A stretch of 5,899 nt of DNA from an uncultured Erysipelotrichaceae bacterium (lineage in GTDB: Bacteria; Bacillota_I; Bacilli_A; Erysipelotrichales; Erysipelotrichaceae), in assembly GCA_905201565.1 (NCBI GenBank), contig CAJKOS010000118.1, positions 1-5,899 of the forward strand. Direction: 5' to 3'. Within the stretch, counting starts at the first letter, position 1; every line of letters begins with the position of its first letter. This document shows, one piece after another, positions 1 to 5,757 of this stretch. Both the position numbers and the translations under genes were made by a program. Under the pieces are notes generated by a model. That model was not told the DNA's origin. It did no database searches and saw only the letters and a program-made list of their open reading frames with translations.

Positions 1-57
1 CCGGGGAGCCTCTACAAGCGATTGCACAAAGCTTTAATCAATTGTTTTGGGTGAAAG
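1..57. other. Unassigned left edge, possible end of a convergent plus-strand gene
   Basis: These bases lie outside the terminator and all recognised genes. Plus-strand reading gives short open stretches entering from the left edge. One frame stops with TAA at 35-37. Another stops with TGA at 52-54, only 3 nt before the hairpin at 58-89, which would suit a convergent gene ending here. The third frame stays open to a TGA at 138-140, but it would have to run through the hairpin and into the HAD gene. None of the peptides (11 to 45 residues) is recognisable, so the frame cannot be chosen. No minus-strand start or convincing promoter is visible. Confidence 0.25.
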
Positions 58-95
58 AAAGGATATTATCCACGTGGGTAATATCCTTTACTTTC
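58..95. terminator. Bidirectional intrinsic terminator overlapping the HAD stop codon
   Basis: An almost perfect inverted repeat pairs 58-68 with 79-89 (11 bp, AAAGGATATTA against TAATATCCTTT) and continues inward through 69-78, 70-77 and 71-76. On the plus strand the 69-78 pair is a U-G wobble; on the minus strand it is a C-A mismatch. Both flanks are T-rich in the outgoing direction: TTTACTTTCC on plus and TTTCTTTC on minus. It therefore suits minus-strand transcripts leaving the HAD gene, whose TAA (66-68) is inside the stem, and plus-strand transcripts of a possible convergent gene. The U-tracts are interrupted, so efficiency is uncertain. Confidence 0.75.
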
Positions 96-635
96 CAATA
101 TCTTTCTTGCCCTTTGATCAAGAGCTTCCGTATAACCTGAATCCGGTTTGCATAACATCTGATGAGCGCTGAGATGTTTCATATCGATATCATCAAAGAT
201 GAGAAATTCACCATACCCAGGATGGGCAAACAGATAATCGGTAATCTTCATCTCCCTTGAAGAAGAAAACTCATCATCTGTCATTCCAACTATCTTCACC
301 CTTGTATCCATACCTGCATGAATCAGGTAATCACGACAGTATTCCAAACCAGAATACCGCCAGGAAGATGTGATGACAACTTCCATATCATAATCAAGGC
401 ATAGTCTGGAAAACCTTCTGACAACTTCAGAGTCCGCAAAGTTCATATCTTCCGCTATCTGCTTTACAAGCCGTTCATATTGTGGTGAACCTGCCGGATA
501 CATCACATTGATGACACCATCAAAATCAAGAAAGGCACAGATTTTTTTCCTGCCGAGCTTCCGGTGAATATATGCCCTTAGTTCTAGATCCTTAACCCTT
601 AACTTCCAATCTAATTCTGACAATTCTTCACTCAT
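66..635 (-). CDS. Small HAD-superfamily protein (Swiss Army Knife RNA-repair-type HAD domain), putative phosphohydrolase
   Basis: A 189-residue soluble protein without a signal peptide or membrane segment. After a charged, probably helical N-terminal stretch (1-31) the HAD core begins. Motif I is FLDFDGVIN with D37 as the expected nucleophile and D39 as the acid/base. Motif II is VITSSWR with T89/S90. An R127-E128 stretch followed by K130 and a YL pair matches the usual EI..WL segment, and motif IV is FLIFDDID with D148, D149 and D151 for the metal. The LDFDGV(I/L)N plus SSWR plus DD(I/x)D pattern is that of the HAD domain first described with RNA-repair proteins, though here it stands alone, not fused to a ligase or kinase. 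All catalytic positions look intact, so phosphatase activity is plausible; the substrate is unknown. The ATG overlaps the stop of the upstream PfkB-like gene by 4 bp (ATGA). The nearest AGGA (652-655) is 16 nt away, so translation probably depends on coupling. The last codons and the stop are embedded in the terminator hairpin. Confidence 0.85.
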   Translation of the reverse strand: MSEELSELDWKLRVKDLELRAYIHRKLGRKKICAFLDFDGVINVMYPAGSPQYERLVKQIAEDMNFADSEVVRRFSRLCLDYDMEVVITSSWRYSGLEYCRDYLIHAGMDTRVKIVGMTDDEFSSSREMKITDYLFAHPGYGEFLIFDDIDMKHLSAHQMLCKPDSGYTEALDQRARKILESKGYYPRG

Positions 636-1537
636 GATTTATATGTAATCATCCTGACGAGCCGCTGTCTTTGTTCAGTCCAGTCATACTCGTCCATGAC
701 CCCTCCATTTTTCGTCAATCTTTCCGCAAGACCCTGGGCAAACATCATACTGTTGCGCACATCTACACCAGCAGTCCTTGCTGAAACGTATGCAGCAATA
801 GCATAGTGCATTGCATGGTTATCCACATAGCCATCACTATCCGGTGTTCGGAATCTTTCCCCCTGATACAGGGAGAAGAGACTCTTGTTTTCATAGAGGA
901 CAAGCAATGGATGATCATTTCCTTCCGTCAGTTTTGCCATCGCCTTTTCACCATCTTCATCCACTACCGCAAGATCCTCATCCCTGCATATCCAGCAGGG
1001 ATGCAGGTCGATCAATGCTTCAAGAACTTCTTCATCAAACTCTGCCCCATAGCCATCACTCACCACATAGACAGGCACATCACACCGGTAGAGAAATTCC
1101 ACAAACTCCACCGCATTTTCACCCTTTAACATATCCCCAAAAGCAAGGATTGCGGATATTTCCTCCTCATCTTCATAGGCGATATCCTCTTCATCAAAGG
1201 AATACTCTGCCCCGGGCATGACCATCACCGACTGCCTGCCCGATTCGTCGACCATATGAAATGTACAGCCTTCCATCTCCTCACGTTCACAATGCAGCAC
1301 AATCCCTTCTTCTGCTGTTTTCTCCTGTACATATTCGCCATAACTGCCACTGCCGTATGGGGCAAAGAGATCATAGGAACTATGCAGTCCATTGAACAGC
1401 TTTGCGGATGCATAACCAGAACCGCCAATACGAACTTCCCTGTCGAGGAACTCCACATCTTCATTGCCCTTTGGCAATTCTTTTACATGTGCGATGATGT
1501 CATATGTCACCGCACCAAATACAAGTATCTTCTTCAT
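632..1537 (-). CDS. PfkB-family carbohydrate kinase-like protein with degenerate active-site motifs
   Basis: A 301-residue cytosolic protein of normal PfkB/ribokinase length. The N-terminal half is typical: ILVFGAVTYDIIAHV (4-18), then the substrate-side RIGGSGYASAKLFNGL (36-51) replacing the usual GG.a.N.a..la, and GSGSYGEYVQ...AEEGI (62-79) for the G.D.fG....l...GV segment. The C-terminal half is eroded. The NxxE metal/phosphate motif is read as CRDEDL (184-189), the TxGxxG nucleotide strand as LLVLYENKSL (211-220), and the family signature DTxGAGDAF as DSDGYVDNH (233-241). There the presumed base D239 survives but the Gly-Ala-Gly anion hole becomes Gly-Tyr-Val. An acidic patch spans about 115-126. 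It could be a kinase of altered specificity, a sugar or nucleoside sensor, or a pseudokinase. The MKKILVFG N-terminus fixes the ATG at 1537; no SD precedes it, and a TATAAT lies 6 nt upstream. The stop overlaps the HAD start, so the two proteins are probably made together in matched amounts. Confidence 0.8.
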   Translation of the reverse strand: MKKILVFGAVTYDIIAHVKELPKGNEDVEFLDREVRIGGSGYASAKLFNGLHSSYDLFAPYGSGSYGEYVQEKTAEEGIVLHCEREEMEGCTFHMVDESGRQSVMVMPGAEYSFDEEDIAYEDEEEISAILAFGDMLKGENAVEFVEFLYRCDVPVYVVSDGYGAEFDEEVLEALIDLHPCWICRDEDLAVVDEDGEKAMAKLTEGNDHPLLVLYENKSLFSLYQGERFRTPDSDGYVDNHAMHYAIAAYVSARTAGVDVRNSMMFAQGLAERLTKNGGVMDEYDWTEQRQRLVRMITYKS

Positions 1538-1572
1538 ATTTTCATTATATACAAAAAATGGCAGTCAGATAA
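1538..1572 (-). promoter_or_regulatory. Candidate promoter placing the start site at the PfkB-like ATG (leaderless)
   Basis: On the minus strand TATAAT (1549 to 1544) is a perfect -10 hexamer. At 17 bp spacing lies TTATCT (1572 to 1567), a poor -35 with three matches to TTGACA. The -10 ends 6 nt before the ATG at 1537, so transcription would start on or within a base of the A of that ATG, giving a leaderless message. This fits the lack of any SD sequence. The promoter overlaps the terminator of the preceding ABC operon. The perfect -10 could be chance in an AT-rich spacer. Confidence 0.45.
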
Positions 1573-1583
1573 GATCTGCTGCC
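1553..1583 (-). terminator. Intrinsic terminator of the ABC exporter operon, overlapping its stop codon
   Basis: On the minus strand GGCAG (1583 to 1579) pairs with CTGCC (1564 to 1560), and AGAT (1577 to 1574) pairs with ATCT (1570 to 1567). A small internal loop (C opposite GA) separates the two stems, and the apical loop is CTT. The 3' arm is followed by ATTTTTTG, a run of six U. The stop codon of the second ABC gene (TGA, 1567 to 1565) lies in the descending arm, so the terminator uses coding bases. The 9 bp broken stem suggests moderate strength, leaving some read-through into the PfkB-like gene possible. Confidence 0.7.
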
Positions 1584-3376
1584 ATATCGTTGAATTGTCT
1601 TTTATAAAGACTATAGTAATAGCCTTTCTCCTGCATCAGGTCATGGTGCTTGCCGCGTTCGACAATCTTGCCATCTTTGACAACAAGGATGACATCCGCA
1701 TCCACAACCGTTGATAGACGGTGGGCGATAACAAAGGATGTTCTGCCTTTGATCACCGTATCGATCGCATTCTGGATCATTCTCTCCGTCAATGTATCAA
1801 TGGAAGAAGTCGCCTCATCAAGCACAAGGATCTTTGGATCCGCAAGCAGTGCTCTCGCAAAGGACAACAGCTGTTTCTCACCGGTGGAAAGAAGATCTCC
1901 CCCTTCACCAACTTCGCTATCAAGACCATTGTCCATACGTTCGATGACACCTTCCGCATGCACAAGTTTCAATGCATGCATAATGTCTTCATCACTTGCC
2001 TCAGGATTGCCATAGCGCAGGTTGTCCCTGACCGTACCTGAGAAAAGATGCGGACTCTGCAGCACATAACCGATATTGCTGTGCAGCCATAACTGGCTTC
2101 TGTCCCTTGCATCATGTCCATCCACAAGAAGTGCACCATGGGTTGGTTCATAGAAACGGCACACGAGGTTGACAAGCGTACTCTTGCCAGCACCTGTCTC
2201 ACCGACAATCGCAACATTTGTGCCATGGGGAACCTTGAGATTGAAGTGTTCCAGCACCCATTCATCCCCATCCGGATACATGAAGGATACATCTTTGAAC
2301 TCAATATCACCATGCAGCGGTTCCCAGTTCTCTTTCTTTGGATGGAATGTATCACCATACTTTTCCACAACCTCTGCCCGATCTGCCACTTCAGATTCTG
2401 TCTCCATCAGCTTTGCAAAGCGCTCAATGTTGACCTGAATACCAATCAGGGCAGTAATCGTTTCGATGATGATCTGAATCGGATCCATCATATTCAGTGC
2501 ATATGTCATAAAGACAGACAGCGTTCCTAACAACATCACACCATCTCTTGTGAGGGCACCACCCCGATACAGAACAATCGCAAGAGCGGTGGAACTCATC
2601 AAAGATAAAAGAGAAATCAAAGCCGCATTGTAGCGCATCGTTTTGATACTGACATGTTTCATGCGGTCTGTATCCTTTTCAAAATCAGACTTCATGACAC
2701 TTTCAATAACCAGTGTCCGGATTGACTTGGCGCCGGTAATACCTTCATTGAAATCAGAAGTGATCTCACTATTGATCTCACGCACTTTTCTGTTCAGTGT
2801 AACAAGTCGTTTCTGAAACCATGTAATAAAGAGAATGGCAACCGGTACCGTAATCAATACGAGCAATGCCAGGGCGGCATTTGTCCGCAACATGATCACC
2901 ACCACAAACAACAGGTATGAACCATTCCAGACAAGGTCCATCAGTCTCCAGGAAACCATTTCACCAATCTTGCCGGTATCGCTCATGACCCTTGCATGGA
3001 CATAGCCGACATTGTTCTGGTTGAAGTAGGAAAAGGACAATGTCTGCAGGTGATTGAACGAAGCATTGCGCAGATCCTGGTTGATACCCATCTCAATCTG
3101 GCTGCACCGGTATGTGCTGATGAAGTTGATCACCACCTGTGTCACAAGCAGTACGATGTACAGGATGACGAATAACCATATCGTATCGAGGGTATTCTCT
3201 GCCACATAGTGATTCAATGCATATCTGTTGAACAATGGCCAGCAGGCATCGATCAATGAGGCAAGTATGCCAAGAACTACCGCAAAGGCAAGTTTGTTGC
3301 GATATTGTTTTACATATGGCCATAGCCTTACAAAACCAAACCATGGAAGTGTCCTGATCTTTTCCTGTTCCTTCAT
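1565..3376 (-). CDS. ABC exporter half-transporter, subunit with catalytic Glu and degenerate signature (BmrD/YheH-like)
   Basis: A fused membrane plus ATPase subunit of about 603 residues, as expected for type IV exporters. Six membrane helices lie roughly at 28-51, 62-89, 146-164, 167-187, 251-273 and 280-314; the ATPase domain occupies about 355-590. Numbered from the ATG at 3376, the motifs are A-loop Y367, Walker A GETGAGKST (392-400), Q-loop Q440, signature LSTGE (496-500) in place of LSGGQ, Walker B ending D520 with catalytic E521, D-loop SSID and switch H552. Phrases such as LSFSYFN and ARVMSD in the membrane domain and the STGEKQLLSFARA signature region match the BmrD/YheH side of heterodimeric multidrug exporters. 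It should pair with the product of the gene just upstream, in the cytoplasmic membrane. Two ATGs occur in tandem (3379 and 3376). The strong AGGAGGTGA lies 4 nt from the first and 7 nt from the second (measured from GGAGG), so the second is preferred; either one overlaps the upstream TGA. Multidrug export is the family's usual role; the actual substrate cannot be read from sequence. Confidence 0.93.
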   Translation of the reverse strand: MKEQEKIRTLPWFGFVRLWPYVKQYRNKLAFAVVLGILASLIDACWPLFNRYALNHYVAENTLDTIWLFVILYIVLLVTQVVINFISTYRCSQIEMGINQDLRNASFNHLQTLSFSYFNQNNVGYVHARVMSDTGKIGEMVSWRLMDLVWNGSYLLFVVVIMLRTNAALALLVLITVPVAILFITWFQKRLVTLNRKVREINSEITSDFNEGITGAKSIRTLVIESVMKSDFEKDTDRMKHVSIKTMRYNAALISLLSLMSSTALAIVLYRGGALTRDGVMLLGTLSVFMTYALNMMDPIQIIIETITALIGIQVNIERFAKLMETESEVADRAEVVEKYGDTFHPKKENWEPLHGDIEFKDVSFMYPDGDEWVLEHFNLKVPHGTNVAIVGETGAGKSTLVNLVCRFYEPTHGALLVDGHDARDRSQLWLHSNIGYVLQSPHLFSGTVRDNLRYGNPEASDEDIMHALKLVHAEGVIERMDNGLDSEVGEGGDLLSTGEKQLLSFARALLADPKILVLDEATSSIDTLTERMIQNAIDTVIKGRTSFVIAHRLSTVVDADVILVVKDGKIVERGKHHDLMQEKGYYYSLYKRQFNDMAADLI

Positions 3377-5193
3377 CATTTCACCTCCTCATCGCCACGC
3401 ATCTGCATATCAAACATCTTTTTATAAATACCATTCTGGGCAATCAGCTGTTCATGTGTACCCATTTCCTTCACCCTTCCCTGGTCGAGGACCACAATGC
3501 AGTCCGCCTGCATCAGGGTTGTAATGCGGTGGGCAATCAGGATGACGGTACTTTCACCTGTACTATGCTGCAACTGACTGCGGATCTTTGCGTCCGTTTC
3601 CGCATCTACCGCAGAAAGCGAATCATCAAATACCATAACCGGTGGTCTTCTGATGAGCATCTGGGCAATCGCCGCTCTCTGCTTCTGTCCACCTGACAGC
3701 GTTACCCCTCTTTCGCCAACATATGTATCATAGCCATGCTGGAAACGTTCGATGGAATCATCAAGGCAGGCAATACGCGCTGCATCGCGCACCTCTGCCA
3801 TACTGCTCGACTGCCTTGCAATGCGGATATTCTCCCGCAATGTCCTTGAGAATAGATATGGTTCCTGTAAGACCATACCGATATTCTGCCTGAGGCATGA
3901 ACGACGTATATTGCGGATATCCCTTTCACCAACAAGAATCTTTCCTTCACCATCTTTCAGGTCATATAACCTGTCAAGCAGTGAAACAAGGGTACTTTTA
4001 CCAGAACCTGTACCACCAAGAATACCAAAGGTTGTGCCTTTGGGAATGGTAAAGGAAATATCATCGAGGATCTTCTGACCACCTTCTTCATAGCTGAAGG
4101 AAACATGGTCGAACACAATATCCTGGTGCATGTCCCAATCCGTTGCCTCTTCCGTATCGCTTTCCACTTCACTGTTCATGATGTAGGCAAGACGATCAAT
4201 GGATACACCTGCCTTGGAAAGCTGGGCGATGACACGTCCGATGGAACGCACAGGCCACGTCAACATCGCATTGTAGGAGACAAAGGCAATATAATCACCA
4301 GCAGTCATCTGTCCCTGTACACAGAACACCGCACCAAGGGCAGTGACGGTCAATATCTGTAAACCGGAGAACAGATCACCTGTACTCCAGAACAACGATA
4401 ACAGGCGCATCAGATCCACCCACATCTTCGTATAGAACTTGTTCTGTTTCTCAAATCGTTCCCGTTCATAGGACTCCCGTCCAAAGGCTCTGACAACTCT
4501 AACACCAGTCAGGTTTTCCTGCACGATGGCACTGAGCCTGCCTTCTTCTTCATCTGTCTTGCGGAAAGTAGCACCAATCCGGGAATGAAAGAAGAAGCTG
4601 TAAAGGACAATGATCGGAATGAATACCGCTGAGATCATGGCAAGCTGCGGATGAATCCCCATCATGAAGTACAGTGCCATGAGAATCATGATCACAATGC
4701 GGATCAAAGCGGTCAGCTGTTCTGAAAGAAATACCTTGATCGTTTCCACATCTGATGTACAGCGCTGGATGATATCACCCGTTCTGTTTTCGCTATACCA
4801 GGAAAATGGCAGATGTCCGATATGTTCAAACAGACAGTCACGGATACGCTTTACAAGTGTTTCTGCACCAATCGCATTGCACAACCGGAACAGAAATGTA
4901 ATCACTGCACTGCAAAGGGCAATGAAGATGACCGCAAAGGCAATCAGGGAAAGATGTTCCTTGAGATACGGAATTCCCCCCACCCCTTCAATCAGCGGTA
5001 CGACAAAGGAAGGCACATCGGGTGGTTCGTTTCCTATGATGGAATCTACCGTAAAACCGATGATCCTTGGATTGATCAAAGATAATACCTGCATCAGTAA
5101 GGCAAATATGATTGCTAAGAAAAACCACCGTTTTGCCCCACGTATAAAATAAAAAATCAGGCTGCTTCTAGTTGGAAAATTCTTATTCTTCAT
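3376..5193 (-). CDS. ABC exporter half-transporter, subunit with canonical LSGGQ and Asp at the catalytic Glu position (BmrC/YheI-like)
   Basis: About 605 residues. Membrane helices lie roughly at 23-47, 81-103, 159-180, 182-203, 273-294 and 297-325, followed by an ATPase domain from about 358 to 595. Numbered from the ATG at 5193, the motifs are A-loop Y368, Walker A GGTGSGKST (393-401, K399), Q-loop Q443, canonical LSGGQ (499-503), Walker B VMVFDD with D523 and D524 where the catalytic Glu should be, D-loop SAVD and switch H555. The Glu-to-Asp change marks the half that contributes the degenerate ATP site in heterodimeric exporters such as BmrCD, LmrCD and TM287/288. The canonical site would be completed by this subunit's LSGGQ and its partner's Walker motifs. 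The loop between helices 1 and 2 (about 50-80) is long and proline-containing, so an external extension is likely. An alternative ATG at 5202 has an AGG directly abutting it with no spacer, whereas the ATG at 5193 has AGGA 8 nt upstream, so the latter is preferred. The gene overlaps the next by its stop codon and follows the GNAT gene. Confidence 0.93.
   Translation of the reverse strand: MKNKNFPTRSSLIFYFIRGAKRWFFLAIIFALLMQVLSLINPRIIGFTVDSIIGNEPPDVPSFVVPLIEGVGGIPYLKEHLSLIAFAVIFIALCSAVITFLFRLCNAIGAETLVKRIRDCLFEHIGHLPFSWYSENRTGDIIQRCTSDVETIKVFLSEQLTALIRIVIMILMALYFMMGIHPQLAMISAVFIPIIVLYSFFFHSRIGATFRKTDEEEGRLSAIVQENLTGVRVVRAFGRESYERERFEKQNKFYTKMWVDLMRLLSLFWSTGDLFSGLQILTVTALGAVFCVQGQMTAGDYIAFVSYNAMLTWPVRSIGRVIAQLSKAGVSIDRLAYIMNSEVESDTEEATDWDMHQDIVFDHVSFSYEEGGQKILDDISFTIPKGTTFGILGGTGSGKSTLVSLLDRLYDLKDGEGKILVGERDIRNIRRSCLRQNIGMVLQEPYLFSRTLRENIRIARQSSSMAEVRDAARIACLDDSIERFQHGYDTYVGERGVTLSGGQKQRAAIAQMLIRRPPVMVFDDSLSAVDAETDAKIRSQLQHSTGESTVILIAHRITTLMQADCIVVLDQGRVKEMGTHEQLIAQNGIYKKMFDMQMRGDEEVK
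3381..3389 (-). promoter_or_regulatory. Strong ribosome binding site for the second ABC subunit
   Basis: The minus strand reads AGGAGGTGA, a full match to the anti-SD core, placed inside the last codons of the first ABC gene. It is followed by AATGATG, giving two candidate starts in tandem (3379 and 3376). Spacing from GGAGG is 4 nt to the first ATG and 7 nt to the second, which favours the second. With the overlapping stop codon this gives efficient coupled translation, consistent with the need for equal amounts of both halves. Confidence 0.85.
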
Positions 5194-5201
5194 GTCCACC
5201 A

Positions 5202-5205
5202 TCCT
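5202..5205 (-). promoter_or_regulatory. Start-deciding ribosome binding site of the first ABC subunit
   Basis: AGGA (5205 to 5202 on minus) overlaps the A of the more upstream ATG (5202 to 5200), which therefore has no spacer. The same AGGA sits 8 nt before the ATG at 5193, a normal distance, so the 605-residue form is the likely product. A GGTGG only 2 nt before that ATG may add weak pairing. Confidence 0.5.
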
Positions 5206-5288
5206 ATCAGATTTCTATTGAAAAGCAACATATACGAAATACCTCAAAAGCATGTGGCACATTATGCCTGTGAAAACCGCAATTCCAT
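5206..5288 (-). promoter_or_regulatory. GNAT-ABC gap with a weak promoter candidate
   Basis: The spacer between the GNAT stop (TAA, 5264 to 5262) and the ABC start holds no strong terminator; the only hairpin seen is a 4 bp stem (GGCA/TGCC) that is not followed directly by U. CATAAT (5266 to 5261) is a five-of-six -10 match overlapping the GNAT stop codon. A three-of-six -35 (ATGGAA, 5288 to 5283) lies 16 bp upstream, which would give a leader of about 50-60 nt. The exporter could be driven from here, by read-through from the GNAT gene, or by both. The promoter call is weak. Confidence 0.25.
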
Positions 5289-5705
5289 CTTCACATGCGG
5301 AATGCCATCTTCATCAAATGGTTCTGAAACAACCGTAAATCCCGCCTTTTCATAGAAGGCAATGGCATAGACCTGTGCCTCAAGAACAATACCAGAAACA
5401 TCAGGAATCTCTTTAATCAGATCTATCGCTTTATTTAATACCATCCTTCCATAGCCATGGTTGCGGATACGCGAAACAACCCTGCCAATCTGCACCATGC
5501 CATCATCAACTATAAAATAGCGAAGATAAGAAACCATATTCCCATCCTCCACCATAAACAGGTGCTTTGCCCTTTGGTCTATGCCATCCGTCTCTTCATA
5601 TGCGCAATGCTGTTCCACCACAAACACAGACACCCGCAATGCAAGGATGTCATAAAGTTCCTCTACCGTCAGTTCATGGAAGGATTTACATACAAACTCC
5701 ATCAT
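5262..5705 (-). CDS. GNAT-family N-acetyltransferase, ElaA-like
   Basis: A complete single-domain GNAT of about 147 residues, the usual length for ElaA. The N-terminal block LRVSVFVVEQ (23-32) followed by Y..TDG.D matches the ElaA pattern LR..VFVVEQ.C.Y...DG.D. The acetyl-CoA pyrophosphate loop is R81-N-H-G-Y-G86, following strand IGRVVS. A later strand and helix read AFYEKAGF (116-123), and the C-terminal EDGIPHVKM (132-140) is another ElaA hallmark. It should transfer an acetyl group from acetyl-CoA to an amine, but the natural acceptor of this family is unclear. It is cytosolic. A TTG at 5708 followed by ATGs at 5705 and 5702 gives three tandem possible starts; AAAGGGG places its G-run 6 nt before 5705, so that is chosen. 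The gene lies between the tRNA terminator and the exporter. Co-transcription with the exporter is possible, and acetylation plus export could serve a common detoxification role, but that is inference only. Confidence 0.88.
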   Translation of the reverse strand: MMEFVCKSFHELTVEELYDILALRVSVFVVEQHCAYEETDGIDQRAKHLFMVEDGNMVSYLRYFIVDDGMVQIGRVVSRIRNHGYGRMVLNKAIDLIKEIPDVSGIVLEAQVYAIAFYEKAGFTVVSEPFDEDGIPHVKMELRFSQA

Positions 5706-5715
5706 CAATTTCCCC

Positions 5716-5727
5716 TTTCGTACGAAA
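5716..5727. repeat. Perfect 12 bp palindrome before the GNAT gene
   Basis: TTTCGTACGAAA is its own reverse complement. It sits between the U-tract of the tRNA terminator, which it shares in part, and the SD of the GNAT gene. Its position would suit an operator, but one copy of this length may be chance, and no matching second copy was seen in the window. Confidence 0.4.
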
Positions 5728-5750
5728 AAAGGACACCAGATGATGTCCTT
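5725..5750 (-). terminator. Intrinsic terminator of the tRNA operon
   Basis: On the minus strand AAGGACATC (5750 to 5742) pairs with GGTGTCCTT (5737 to 5729) through one U-G wobble, closing a four-base loop ATCT. Six T (5730 to 5725) follow, the first two shared with the stem. It begins 7 nt after the CCA of tRNA-Phe and ends 19 nt before the GNAT ATG. On the plus strand the wobble becomes a C-A mismatch and the trailing T run is shorter (GTTTTC), so the minus direction is the functional one. Confidence 0.85.
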
Positions 5751-5757
5751 GTTTTCA

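Noticed and set aside
3..140. Plus-strand frame open from the left edge to a TGA at 138-140
   Set aside because: It would have to read through the terminator hairpin and overlap the HAD gene antisense; the peptide is not recognisable beyond a short helical-looking stretch.
1543..1545. Out-of-frame ATG (ATG AAA ATA TGA) overlapping the PfkB-like start
   Set aside because: It encodes only three codons, would lie upstream of the predicted transcription start, and has no SD.
806..1714. Several plus-strand open frames of 107 to 152 codons across the PfkB-like gene and the ABC gene end
   Set aside because: They are antisense to well-supported genes, lack SD sites, and their translations (His/Pro/Phe/Cys-rich) look like shadow frames.
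1969..2370. Minus-strand 133-codon frame inside the second ABC gene
   Set aside because: It is an out-of-frame shadow of the ATPase domain with low-complexity Met/Ser/Cys-rich composition.
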